A stretch of 43,454 bases of DNA, from the NCBI GenBank assembly GCA_937935995.1, contig CALGXF010000062.1:1-43454 (forward strand), read 5' to 3'. The notes beneath the pieces are model-generated. The model saw only the letters and a list, made by a program, of their open reading frames with translations, ran no database searches and was not told the DNA's origin. This DNA comes from an uncultured Alphaproteobacteria bacterium. GTDB lineage: Bacteria; Pseudomonadota; Alphaproteobacteria; CAAHEQ01; UBA3637. A program made the position numbers and the translations under genes. Shown here in pieces: positions 31,743-40,639 of the stretch; position 1 is the first letter of the stretch; each line of letters opens with the position of its first letter.

Positions 31743-34700
31743 TAGAGTATATCCTTATTTTGAACAGCTAAATTCCAAGCCGTTTGAGCAATTTGTTCAA
31801 TAGTTGTCGCCGATAAATCTTCATCTACTTCATCAAACAAATAATCTTCGATTGCAAAAAGTATTTCTCTTTTTACATTTGTGTTGTTTTGGAAATCTAC
31901 AACTTTTTTAGATTTGATAATATCAACTATGTGTTTGATAATTTCGGCATAACCATCTCCATCAGATTTAAAGAAGATTTTAATATTACGATAAAATGGA
32001 TGATAAATCTTCGTTGCTCTTATTTTTTCGGGTATGTCGTTATCAATATAGTTCGTAACACTCTTTTGATAATCCTTTGCTTGATTAAGTAAAGCTTCTA
32101 AATCCTCTTTCTTTGCTTCTTTTAAATTTTTAAGCAACTTATCAATGAGCTCACTAAATTTGCCATAAAAGGCTTCATCTTGCTGATATTTTTCATTAAT
32201 AACCTTTTTTGTTTGAGCCAAGATTGCATCAGCCTTTGACTTATCAGACAAACCATTTTTCTCATCTTCAATATATTGGTTAAATTCATGCATATCAGAC
32301 AAACTGATTTCTTTTGATAACACTTCAACATCTTTTGCTGTTACATATTTATCTAACAATTTTAAGATTTGATCTTTATATTTTGAAAAATCAACCTTTT
32401 CAGCCATGACTAATTGTGTTGTTTTCTTAATTTCAATAAATCTTTTTAAGTCTTTTTTATATTTTAACAGCTCATCTGTATCTATTTTTTCATGAAAATC
32501 ATACAATGAATAACAAACTGAAAATTGTTTAATAAATTTATTGACGTCATCATAAAAATCCTCTCTTTCCTTTTCATGATCTTTCAGAAATTCGATATAT
32601 GCATTGGTATTGTTAACATCTTTGATATTTCTGAAAACATCATGTAGGCGTTCAAAAATACTTTTTAATATAAAAAGTTGGCTATCTGTGTCCAACAATG
32701 CATTTTCAATATCTTCGGGTGCATAATTAGAAAATAGTTCCAAAGCATTTTTGAGATTTTTAGCATTTTTGGAATAATCCACAATTAAACCAGCTGCTTT
32801 ACTTTGTTTGCCAGCGTCTCCGTCAAATACACGATTAACTCTGGCGATTGCTTGTAATAAATTATGGTCTTTTAATTGTTTTGCCAAATATAACACAGTG
32901 TCACGAGGCGCATCAAAACCAGTCAATAGCTTGTCAACAACAATCAAAAGCTCACAACCTTCAGGGTTTTTCTTATAATCTTGAATTATTCGTTTTTCTC
33001 TTGTTTCTGCAGAACCATATTTATGTTTTTGTTCCGCCATATAGTCATTTACTGTTCTTTTATGTTCTGGTAGCACATCTTCCGAAGCATTTTCAGATAT
33101 GTTCTCCGAAATAATCACTTCAGAATTAATCTCGCCCAACATATCCAGCGCTTTTTTGAACATGACGGCGGCATACTTACTGGGAGCGACAAGTTGCCCC
33201 TTCAAACCTGTATCCTTAAAGTTTTTCAAAAAATGATCGTTAACATCAAGAGCTATCATTTCAATTCTTTGAGACGTTTCTTCTAAAACGGAAGATGAAA
33301 TACATTTTTTAGCAAAATCTTTACGCTCTTTTTCCGAAAATTTAGAGGCTAATCTTTCATAAAATTTATCGGCAATCTTATCAATTTTTTGATCTACAAA
33401 GCGTCCTTGATAAATAAGAGGCAGTACTACACCATCTTTTTCTGCTTCAGATATCGTATATTCATCAATCAACCCACCAAACTTTCGGATAGATTCAGAT
33501 TTTGAAGCGACTTTTCCTTTTAATCGTTCAGGAACTTTCTTCATTAAAGGAGTTCCTGTAAAAGCTATCTGACAAGCTTTCGGTAACATTTTATTCATCA
33601 TGGCATTAGCGTCGCCACCTTGTGTTCTATGAGCTTCATCAATCAAAACAAAAAGGTTATTATCGTCATCAACAAAATCTGTCGGCTTATCAAATTTATG
33701 AACTAATGTTGTAATGACGTCTAAAGTTTTTGATTTAATTTTATCAACTAAATCAGCACAAGATGTTGCTTGTTGAACACCTTTTTTAATATTGCAAGCT
33801 GAAAAAGTATCTCTAATCTGAATATCAAGATCTGTCCGGTCTGTTACAACAATAACTCGGGGATTTGTGACGGCTTCAATCAAATTTTTAACCAACATAA
33901 CCATGGTTAAAGACTTCCCGCTACCTTGTGTATGCCAAATGAGGCCGCCATGCCGCTTGCCATTTTCATGTTGGTTTTGAATTTTGGCTATTGTTTTTTT
34001 AATGGCAAAATATTGTTGATATCTGGTAACTTTTTTAATTCCGTTATCATAAATAATAAAATTTCTAACCAAGTCAAGTAAACGAGTTGGCTCTAACAGA
34101 CTATAAATTCCTCTGTCTTGAGCAGATGGTGTTTCTTTTTCGTTTTGAGTATAAGTAAATCTTGATAAGTCGGCTGCTATTTTTTTCACAATGCTTGCAT
34201 CAACCGGCTTATTTATGCTTTTTAATACTTTTTGTTCATACTCTTCAGAAGCATTTTTTTCTTTCCAAACTGAATAAAATTCAAAGGGAGTAAGCATTGT
34301 TCCATATTTTATTTCATTAACATTTGTCGCAACTAATATTTGGGGGAATAAAAAGAATTTTGGTGTTTGCGTATATTTTTGGTTTCGGATCATTTGATAA
34401 ATCGCTTCGTCAACCGAAACAGATGCTTTTTTGCATTCAATGACTGCAAGAGGAATACCATTAACAAATAAAACAATATCCGGTCGTCGGTTTTGATCTT
34501 CTTCAATCTCAAATTCTGCAGCCATATGAAATGTGTTTTTTTCAGGCTCCGCCCAATTAATGAAATTTAATTGCGGAGATGTTTTCTTGCCATCAATAAT
34601 TTCAGAAACAGCTTTTCCACCGAGCAAATTTGAATATATGTCTTCAGAAGCTTTGACTACGCCGTCATCTAATTTGATTTTTTCTAAAGAGAATATTGCT

Positions 34701-34915
34701 TCATCAATACTTTTATCCGATATTTCAGGCGGATTTATATCGCGCAAAGCTGTTTTTGCAATATCACGTAAAATATATTGACTTTTCCCGTCACGATAAT
34801 TATCAACCTCATGTCTCGGGATATAGATATATCCCAAGTTAGTAAGTTGTAAAATCGCCGGGATTTGCGAACTAGAAGCTTCATCAAAATCAGGAAGAAT
34901 GTGGTATTGTGTCAT
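31742..34915 (-). CDS. hsdR: Type I restriction enzyme, R subunit
   Basis: About 1057 residues from the ATG behind AGAGAGG. It translocates and cuts unmethylated DNA in complex with HsdM and HsdS. Seen in order: PD-(D/E)xK nuclease with D146, E160 and K162 (RPDIVLFVNGIPLAVIECKK), the SF2 helicase Walker A HTQGSGKS (about 328-335), the DEAH box (LIDEAHRTQ, about 425), TGTP, LLIVVDKLLTGFDAP, and motif VI LLQAIARVNRVFDG. A long helical C-terminus follows for M-subunit docking. A TTG 18 bases upstream is less likely as start. The start overlaps the end of the upstream hypothetical gene's coding region (TAA at 34920). Confidence 0.96.
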   Translation of the reverse strand: MTQYHILPDFDEASSSQIPAILQLTNLGYIYIPRHEVDNYRDGKSQYILRDIAKTALRDINPPEISDKSIDEAIFSLEKIKLDDGVVKASEDIYSNLLGGKAVSEIIDGKKTSPQLNFINWAEPEKNTFHMAAEFEIEEDQNRRPDIVLFVNGIPLAVIECKKASVSVDEAIYQMIRNQKYTQTPKFFLFPQILVATNVNEIKYGTMLTPFEFYSVWKEKNASEEYEQKVLKSINKPVDASIVKKIAADLSRFTYTQNEKETPSAQDRGIYSLLEPTRLLDLVRNFIIYDNGIKKVTRYQQYFAIKKTIAKIQNQHENGKRHGGLIWHTQGSGKSLTMVMLVKNLIEAVTNPRVIVVTDRTDLDIQIRDTFSACNIKKGVQQATSCADLVDKIKSKTLDVITTLVHKFDKPTDFVDDDNNLFVLIDEAHRTQGGDANAMMNKMLPKACQIAFTGTPLMKKVPERLKGKVASKSESIRKFGGLIDEYTISEAEKDGVVLPLIYQGRFVDQKIDKIADKFYERLASKFSEKERKDFAKKCISSSVLEETSQRIEMIALDVNDHFLKNFKDTGLKGQLVAPSKYAAVMFKKALDMLGEINSEVIISENISENASEDVLPEHKRTVNDYMAEQKHKYGSAETREKRIIQDYKKNPEGCELLIVVDKLLTGFDAPRDTVLYLAKQLKDHNLLQAIARVNRVFDGDAGKQSKAAGLIVDYSKNAKNLKNALELFSNYAPEDIENALLDTDSQLFILKSIFERLHDVFRNIKDVNNTNAYIEFLKDHEKEREDFYDDVNKFIKQFSVCYSLYDFHEKIDTDELLKYKKDLKRFIEIKKTTQLVMAEKVDFSKYKDQILKLLDKYVTAKDVEVLSKEISLSDMHEFNQYIEDEKNGLSDKSKADAILAQTKKVINEKYQQDEAFYGKFSELIDKLLKNLKEAKKEDLEALLNQAKDYQKSVTNYIDNDIPEKIRATKIYHPFYRNIKIFFKSDGDGYAEIIKHIVDIIKSKKVVDFQNNTNVKREILFAIEDYLFDEVDEDLSATTIEQIAQTAWNLAVQNKDIL

Positions 34916-34919
34916 AGTG

Positions 34920-35861
34920 TTACCTCTCTTCAAAAGGGATTAAATTGCGTTTGTCATAAATATTCTTAATCACTTGCCCATTAGAAAAAGAATAGGATTG
35001 TGAAAAAGGCCCTGAATAAGTTCTTTCTCCTTCAAAAACAGGGATGTAAAAATCTTTAGTGTTTTCCACACGAAAATCCAATGACCCTCTAACCAAATTC
35101 GAGCAAACATCATTTTCATTATATAACATTGTCGGGGAATATCTGATTGCAAATAAAACAACATTGGCAGCGATGGCATTAATACAATTTTCTAAAGTAG
35201 CCAAATGGAAAGCTGAATCCTTATTATGTTTAGCCTGATTATAGGCATCATACCAAGGAAGTGATTTTGTTGGTTCTTTTTTATCCCATTTCTCAAAAGG
35301 ACAACATTTATAAGGATTTGTATAACCAATTAATGATAATTTATGTTTAGCTAAATCAACGGATGATAAAATTTTAATATAATCGTTCATCCCCTTATTA
35401 TGGCCCAGCTTATAGGCTTTGAAACTACACTCCAATTCTGCACAAGCTAAAATCAACAATTCTCTGATTTTATGGCTGTATGTTTTTAATCCCTCTGGCG
35501 AAGGTTCAACATACAATAAAATATCCTGAAACTTTTGGATTAGAATTGACAAATCCCTCTTGGCATGAAACAGTTCCGGAATGGTAAAATCTAATTCCTT
35601 TTCTAAATTATCTAAAAAAGGTTTCCATATATGCCTTTTTTTGATGCCGATTTCCATATGTTTTGGCTCGGACAAAGGAAATTCATATGCATCGGTGATA
35701 ACCTTTTCAATATTGTAAGTTTTATCACAAATCATAATCCCTTCCAAACTAGGTGCATAGTTTACTTTCGAAACTTGTAAAAATACATTTTGTTCTTTTG
35801 CATTCTGATAGGCAATTAATAATCTATCTTCTTTTTGTGAGAAATAAACATCTGTATTCAT
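34920..35861 (-). CDS. HEPN-like hypothetical protein inside the RM operon
   Basis: 313 residues, soluble. I do not recognise the N-terminal half (mixed alpha/beta). The second half is helical and carries LPWYDAYNQAKHNKDSAF followed by ATLENCINAIAANVVLFAIR; the AYN-x2-KH motif resembles one seen in HEPN-like proteins, many of which are RNases or abortive-infection factors. The function is therefore only suggested. It sits between the gene at 35873 and hsdR, coupled to both by short gaps (11 and 4 bases), where many type I loci carry unrelated accessory genes. Confidence 0.6.
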   Translation of the reverse strand: MNTDVYFSQKEDRLLIAYQNAKEQNVFLQVSKVNYAPSLEGIMICDKTYNIEKVITDAYEFPLSEPKHMEIGIKKRHIWKPFLDNLEKELDFTIPELFHAKRDLSILIQKFQDILLYVEPSPEGLKTYSHKIRELLILACAELECSFKAYKLGHNKGMNDYIKILSSVDLAKHKLSLIGYTNPYKCCPFEKWDKKEPTKSLPWYDAYNQAKHNKDSAFHLATLENCINAIAANVVLFAIRYSPTMLYNENDVCSNLVRGSLDFRVENTKDFYIPVFEGERTYSGPFSQSYSFSNGQVIKNIYDKRNLIPFEER

Positions 35862-35872
35862 TCTTCATTCTT

Positions 35873-36502
35873 TCATTGTGCAATTAGTATTTTACTACAT
35901 ATTTCTGATAATTGGGCAGCTACATCATTTGCTAAAAGTTCAAAACAAACCTCTTCGTCTTCTTCAATCATTATCTGTGTCTGCTTTTCTCTATCAGGCC
36001 ATTTATATTTTTTCCAATATTCGATTGCACTTTGTTTATTGGGGTGAATAAAATCAGATTTTTCTCTATAACGCTTTTCCCATTGTCCTTGGGTGTCATC
36101 CATTATTTTCTCTTTTGTTCCAGGATAACAAGAATAATTGTAATCTTGTTTGTCAAAATATCTACACAATGCAATATCCGTTAAATCTCCTTGGATACCT
36201 ATAAAGCTTTTATATTTTTTTATTTTGTTTCCTTTCCACAGCCAATTTGCCAAATCTTCAGAATCATATACTTCAGCCAGTAATCTAGTCTTAATATATA
36301 AATCTAATACTATCCGGTCTATTGCTTTACAAGCATAATAATTTTTTTGTTTATAAAGAATTTCATATGCATCTAAATATGAAATAAAGTGCTCACAAAA
36401 ACCAAGATATAATAACGCTAAATCTGTGAATTTCGTTATCCTACTATTGTTTTGTGAAAGAACATTTTTTATTGTTTCAAATACCTTAAATGTTGCTTTC
36501 AT
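35873..36502 (-). CDS. DUF5677/HEPN-like helical protein in the RM operon
   Basis: 209 residues, all-helical. Motif KRYREKSDFIHPNKQSA has an R-x6-H like HEPN RNases and the same Y-x3-[CS]-[ND]-F-x-H-x-N core as the protein at 26978; the two appear to be paralogues within the island. An early helix (ILYKQKNYYACKAIDRIVLD) is shared too. Cleavage of RNA is possible but not shown. It begins a few bases after the hsdS stop and is followed by a second HEPN-like gene, so both are co-transcribed with the RM genes. Confidence 0.6.
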   Translation of the reverse strand: MKATFKVFETIKNVLSQNNSRITKFTDLALLYLGFCEHFISYLDAYEILYKQKNYYACKAIDRIVLDLYIKTRLLAEVYDSEDLANWLWKGNKIKKYKSFIGIQGDLTDIALCRYFDKQDYNYSCYPGTKEKIMDDTQGQWEKRYREKSDFIHPNKQSAIEYWKKYKWPDREKQTQIMIEEDEEVCFELLANDVAAQLSEICSKILIAQ

Positions 36503-36503
36503 T

Positions 36504-37730
36504 TTAATTGACTTTCACGCGGATTTTACCGGTTAAGAGTTGTTGCATTAAGCCTTTCTTTTGTTCTTTGAAAGCCTCTAACTTTTTATTTAATAATTCA
36601 ATCTCTTCATCTGCCTTTGATAAAACATCAGCAATAGCTTGCTGTTCTGAAATTGAAGGAAGGAAGATTCTTAAAGATTTGATAATATCAGCAGATAAAT
36701 TACCTTGTCCACCTTGTAAATATTTTTTCAAAATATTATTCTTTTCATTTTGAAAAACGTTATTAAGAAAATATAAATTAATTTTTTTACTACGAATACA
36801 TAAAATAGCTTGATTTATGGCTCCATCAATTTTAGAAATATCCACTTCTCCGCTAGTTGCACCATACAATGCAAGTAGTAAATCACCTTTATGTACTAAC
36901 TTGGCGGAAGAATTATCCAACCCTTCTTGTGAAATAAAAATCTCAGTTTTATCCGAATGTATTTCTCCTGAACGAATAAAAGGAATATTGCCATTATAAA
37001 ATTTTTGGTTTCCAACTAAAGGGGTGCCACCAGAAAAAGTAAAGCAAACATCTCCCAATTTAACTTCTTCCCAAGGTTTGGAAAAACCTTTAAGGCGGTG
37101 TTTGCCTGTTAGGAGTTGTTGCATTAATGCTTTTTTTTGCAATTTTTTCTTATCAATCAATGCCGATAATTTTTCAATCCCATCATCCCAACAACTCAAA
37201 ATCTCCGCAATCTTCTTCTGCTCAGACAAAGGAGGTAGGAGAAGTTTCAATTTTTTTAGATTATCTTTAGAGACACCATAAACCTTGATACCTGTAACCT
37301 GTTTCCAAAAGTTTTTTCTAATAAGAGGCATTGAGGTAATATAAGCTCGAAAACCGTTAGCAAAATTATTGGAATTATCACGCAAAGCAAATGTATGTAA
37401 ACCTGATATTATTTTATCACCATTTTCAATATTGATTAATTCAATACATTTAGTTGTTCCTTCATAGTCTTCTGATGCATCTAAAAGTATTAAGTCTCCA
37501 TTTTCCAAATAAGTTCCTTTTGCTGCTTGTTCTTCTGACACATATATATTGATATCTGATGGGCAAACATGTGATGGATATTTTGTATGAATATCACCAT
37601 AATGAATATAATGTACATCTCCGACTGAAGTTGTTTCGTTGCGTGAATAGCTTGGTGTTTTCAAAAAAGAAAAACAATCTCCCAGTTTCTTAATACTCCA
37701 CTCATTTGGTATTTTCAGTTTAGTCTTCAT
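36504..37730 (-). CDS. hsdS: Type I restriction specificity subunit, two target-recognition domains
   Basis: 408 residues. It chooses the DNA site for methylation and cutting. The layout is TRD1 (about 1-165), a conserved helix LPPLSEQKKIAEILSCWDDG followed by ALMQQLLTGKHRLKGF, TRD2 (about 225-355), and a second helix LPSISEQQAIADVLSKADEE followed by GLMQQLLTGKIRV. The two helix ends are also near-identical DNA repeats (15 identical bases at 36537-36551 and 37113-37127), a place where TRDs could be swapped by recombination. The start overlaps the stop of the OLD gene (ATGA). A second S gene with one TRD is at 42146. Confidence 0.95.
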   Translation of the reverse strand: MKTKLKIPNEWSIKKLGDCFSFLKTPSYSRNETTSVGDVHYIHYGDIHTKYPSHVCPSDINIYVSEEQAAKGTYLENGDLILLDASEDYEGTTKCIELINIENGDKIISGLHTFALRDNSNNFANGFRAYITSMPLIRKNFWKQVTGIKVYGVSKDNLKKLKLLLPPLSEQKKIAEILSCWDDGIEKLSALIDKKKLQKKALMQQLLTGKHRLKGFSKPWEEVKLGDVCFTFSGGTPLVGNQKFYNGNIPFIRSGEIHSDKTEIFISQEGLDNSSAKLVHKGDLLLALYGATSGEVDISKIDGAINQAILCIRSKKINLYFLNNVFQNEKNNILKKYLQGGQGNLSADIIKSLRIFLPSISEQQAIADVLSKADEEIELLNKKLEAFKEQKKGLMQQLLTGKIRVKVN

Positions 37731-39583
37731 GCTGTTTCCTTGAGTTTTCCTATGATATTTTCAACCAGTTTTTTCAGAATAGGATTTTTATCATCAAATT
37801 TTGAAGTATTGAATGTTTCTCCAAGCTCATTTTTCAACTTATATATTATTTCATCACTTTTATTGGTTAATCCATTTTTATGCAAAAATATTTTTATTTT
37901 TTCAAGTATAGGTTTGGATTCATCTTCAACATCAAAAATTAAACCTTGGTTCTCTTTTTTTATAAGCTTATTTACGCAAGATTTAATAAAGTCTATTCCT
38001 AAAGCATCTTCAATAGTTCCATTGGAAATTACGTCCCCACATAAATCACGGATAGTCATTACATTTGATGTAGAAAAAGGTGCACCTAATTCTATAATTT
38101 TTTCTTTATATTGCTTTCCATCCTCATCGTCATCCACAACAACCAAACAAGGTACATCAGACATTTTCAATAATGAAGCTACCTGTACAATATTTCCCCC
38201 CTGACCATTAGTAATACCAATACATATATTATTGTTTACATGTTGTATGCTTTTTTTCAAAATATTAAAATCTGATTTTCCTTCTACAAGAAGTTTATAA
38301 GGAGTAAGCAAATCTTTCATAATATTTATCCCAAAACCCATCCTTAAAACTTCTTCATCTGACAAAATTTCCTCTTGAGCTATTGGCTTCAGTAATGTCT
38401 CTCCTTGATTTTTCTTAACAATAAAATGCCTATCCATATGTGCATTATCAATCATAAAAGGAGAATGAGTTGCAATAAAAACATTATTGTTTTTTCCAAT
38501 TTTGAGAAGTTCTTCTCTCATATAGCGAATACCTGAAGGATGCAAATGATTCTCTGGCTCATCAATAAGTATAACTTCATTTTTACATTTTTCTTTTTTA
38601 TTTGAAATAGATAAATGAAGAATCAACGATATAAAATGCTTAAATCCTTGACTCCTTTCATTCATTCCAAAAAATTCATCTTCATTATCTTTATCTACTA
38701 TATGGACATTTAATATTTTTGTAGAATTTTCAATATCAATATCTATTGAAATCTTATGTTCTTGCCATACATCATTGATATAATTCGTTGCACTTCTACT
38801 TAACAATTTTGATAAAGAACGAGTTTCAGGTATAGTAAGTGATAATATTTTTTCTTTAATTTTTTCTTTTGTATCAAAACCACATAACGCAAATAAGTTT
38901 GTAAGAGGGATAGAAATGGAATTATTTTCAGCAAATTCACTAAGATTTATCGATTTGGTAATCAAATATTTATCTTCTGGTTTCCATATAGTTAATCCCT
39001 GTTTTTTGACTAAAGATAAAATGGAAATTGTTTCTTCTAATATTTGGCTTAATTTTTCTTCATCCAATAATGTATAATTAGCTTTTTCAACTTCAGAAAT
39101 ATCAGAATTGTGTTTTATACTATAAAGTTTATCAGACTGTCCTAATACATTTTTAGAAAAGGAAAATTCTTCAATATTAAATTCTTTCCAATTTATCAAA
39201 AAGTCAGATGTGAAAGTTGTTTTATCACACTTCAAATAAACATTTTTCTCATATGAATCTATTACGAATAATTCTTCAAATTTTTTAGAAACACTTACTT
39301 TCTTCTTAAATTCATTTTTCCATTCATTTTCATTATCAAATTTATATTGGTAATAGAAATCAACATAATTATAATCTGAGTGTCTATTACAAATTTCCTT
39401 ATACTTATATGTTTTTGTATTAATAGTATCAGATAGAAATGAAATTGCCTCAAGTAGATTACTTTTACCAGCCTCATTCAAACCAACGAAAATTGATGTT
39501 GAACTATCTCCATATTTCTTAACTGGAACAATCAAATCATTAATTGATTTATAATTTATTATTCGTATTTCATTCAGATACAT
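37727..39583 (-). CDS. OLD-family ATP-dependent nuclease (AAA ATPase + TOPRIM)
   Basis: 618 residues. The ATPase has Walker A FVGLNEAGKSNLL (34-41), a signature-like NERSQGFKHF (about 308-316), Walker B VILIDEPENHLHP (336-348) and the H-loop IATHSP. A TOPRIM domain follows with E433 (LLVEGKSDFN) and D483/D485 (VVVDDDEDGK), the metal ligands that cut nucleic acid. This is the OLD family to which phage P2 Old and GajA of Gabija belong. No UvrD-like GajB partner lies next to it. It is embedded between fic and hsdS with overlaps, so it is made together with the RM system, like the R-linked accessory genes of Campylobacter hsd loci. Confidence 0.92.
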   Translation of the reverse strand: MYLNEIRIINYKSINDLIVPVKKYGDSSTSIFVGLNEAGKSNLLEAISFLSDTINTKTYKYKEICNRHSDYNYVDFYYQYKFDNENEWKNEFKKKVSVSKKFEELFVIDSYEKNVYLKCDKTTFTSDFLINWKEFNIEEFSFSKNVLGQSDKLYSIKHNSDISEVEKANYTLLDEEKLSQILEETISILSLVKKQGLTIWKPEDKYLITKSINLSEFAENNSISIPLTNLFALCGFDTKEKIKEKILSLTIPETRSLSKLLSRSATNYINDVWQEHKISIDIDIENSTKILNVHIVDKDNEDEFFGMNERSQGFKHFISLILHLSISNKKEKCKNEVILIDEPENHLHPSGIRYMREELLKIGKNNNVFIATHSPFMIDNAHMDRHFIVKKNQGETLLKPIAQEEILSDEEVLRMGFGINIMKDLLTPYKLLVEGKSDFNILKKSIQHVNNNICIGITNGQGGNIVQVASLLKMSDVPCLVVVDDDEDGKQYKEKIIELGAPFSTSNVMTIRDLCGDVISNGTIEDALGIDFIKSCVNKLIKKENQGLIFDVEDESKPILEKIKIFLHKNGLTNKSDEIIYKLKNELGETFNTSKFDDKNPILKKLVENIIGKLKETA

Positions 39584-39589
39584 ATTTTT

Positions 39590-40639
39590 TTATCCTTTCT
39601 TTTCAATAACTTCCCAATGACCGCCTTTGTCGGGGCCGATACGACGGATTAAGTTTTGTTCTTTCATTTGGCGCAAATTTTTCTCTACTCCAGCCACACT
39701 CAAACCAGTTAACTCCGCTAACTGCTTTGTGGTAATTTGAGAATTTTCAGAGATAAGTCGCAAAATTTTCTCCTTACTTTTCTCCTTACTTTTCTCCTTA
39801 CTTTCTGCTTTCTGTTGTGGTTCATCTTTAATCTGCATTTCGCGGTTATCAAGCAAATTATTCTCGCCCAAAAGCAAATTGCCAAAGAACTTATCTAAAA
39901 ATTCAGTAGTGTAGGGGATATCTTTTTGCAAATTTTGATAATTGGCTCTAACCAACGCATTTCTGAAATACTTTGCGTGTTTTTCAAACATATCGTTGTT
40001 GGTTTCCAGTCCCAATGTATAAAGATATTTAATAATAAAGACAGCAGTCGCTCGAGTGTTCCCTTCGCCAAAAGGATGAATTTGCCATATACTGGACATA
40101 AATTCGGCAATATGCTTAACCTTATCAGCCTTGCTTAATCCTTGATATTTAAACTTTTTTTCTTTATCAAAATCATAGCCCAAAGTTTCTCTAATGCTAT
40201 CCGCACGACCATAAATAACCGTATCACCGTTTAAGATAGGTTCATCTTTCTTTATATCATAATCACGAATTTTACCGGCAATATCATCATCAAAAATCCC
40301 CGTAAATAAATACTTATGAATAGAAATATATTCAGCCGGACTGAACGAAAAAGTATGAGTCGCCAGCAGTTTGTTAATACGGGCAGACACTTCATCTGCC
40401 TCTTGTTCATTTTCTTGAGCCACAGTTTGTGCCGGATTTTGTTTGTAATAATGGCTAATCTGCTCGATGGCTTCATCCGTTGAAATTTTGCCTTCAATAT
40501 TATCTTTGGCCACACTCATCAAATATTTAGACGGAGTTAAACCATCAACCTGTTGCAAACCGATAGCAACACCCCAGTTCTCGGCTTTTTGGGCCTTTTC
40601 CGGTTCGCCTTGCTTTTTATATTCGCTAAAATCTGCCAT
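39590..40639 (-). CDS. Fic-family protein with N-terminal VbhA-like region and C-terminal winged helix
   Basis: 349 residues. Fic enzymes transfer AMP (or other phosphate groups) from a nucleotide to a target protein. The catalytic motif HPFGEGNTR is at 188-196, close to the canonical HPFxxGNGR but with Thr for the last Gly. Residues about 34-65 (LTPSKYLMSVAKDNIEGKIS, then TDEAIEQISHYYK) resemble VbhA-type antitoxin domains that inhibit Fic; the exact inhibitory Glu motif could not be confirmed. The C-terminal ~70 residues form a winged helix (LAELTGLSVAGVEKNLRQM), preceded by a 12-bp DNA repeat coding KEKS units. It starts directly at the hsdM stop. Confidence 0.9.
   Translation of the reverse strand: MADFSEYKKQGEPEKAQKAENWGVAIGLQQVDGLTPSKYLMSVAKDNIEGKISTDEAIEQISHYYKQNPAQTVAQENEQEADEVSARINKLLATHTFSFSPAEYISIHKYLFTGIFDDDIAGKIRDYDIKKDEPILNGDTVIYGRADSIRETLGYDFDKEKKFKYQGLSKADKVKHIAEFMSSIWQIHPFGEGNTRATAVFIIKYLYTLGLETNNDMFEKHAKYFRNALVRANYQNLQKDIPYTTEFLDKFFGNLLLGENNLLDNREMQIKDEPQQKAESKEKSKEKSKEKILRLISENSQITTKQLAELTGLSVAGVEKNLRQMKEQNLIRRIGPDKGGHWEVIEKKG
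39766..39801 (-). repeat. 12-bp tandem repeat (3 copies) inside fic
   Basis: TTTTCTCCTTAC is repeated three times exactly, coding the (K)EKS linker before the winged helix. Copy changes would be in frame (4 residues per unit), altering linker length. Confidence 0.85.

Noticed and set aside
37727..39583. Gabija system (GajA)
   Set aside because: The OLD-type protein fits GajA in domains, but no UvrD-like GajB gene is adjacent; it is embedded in an RM operon.
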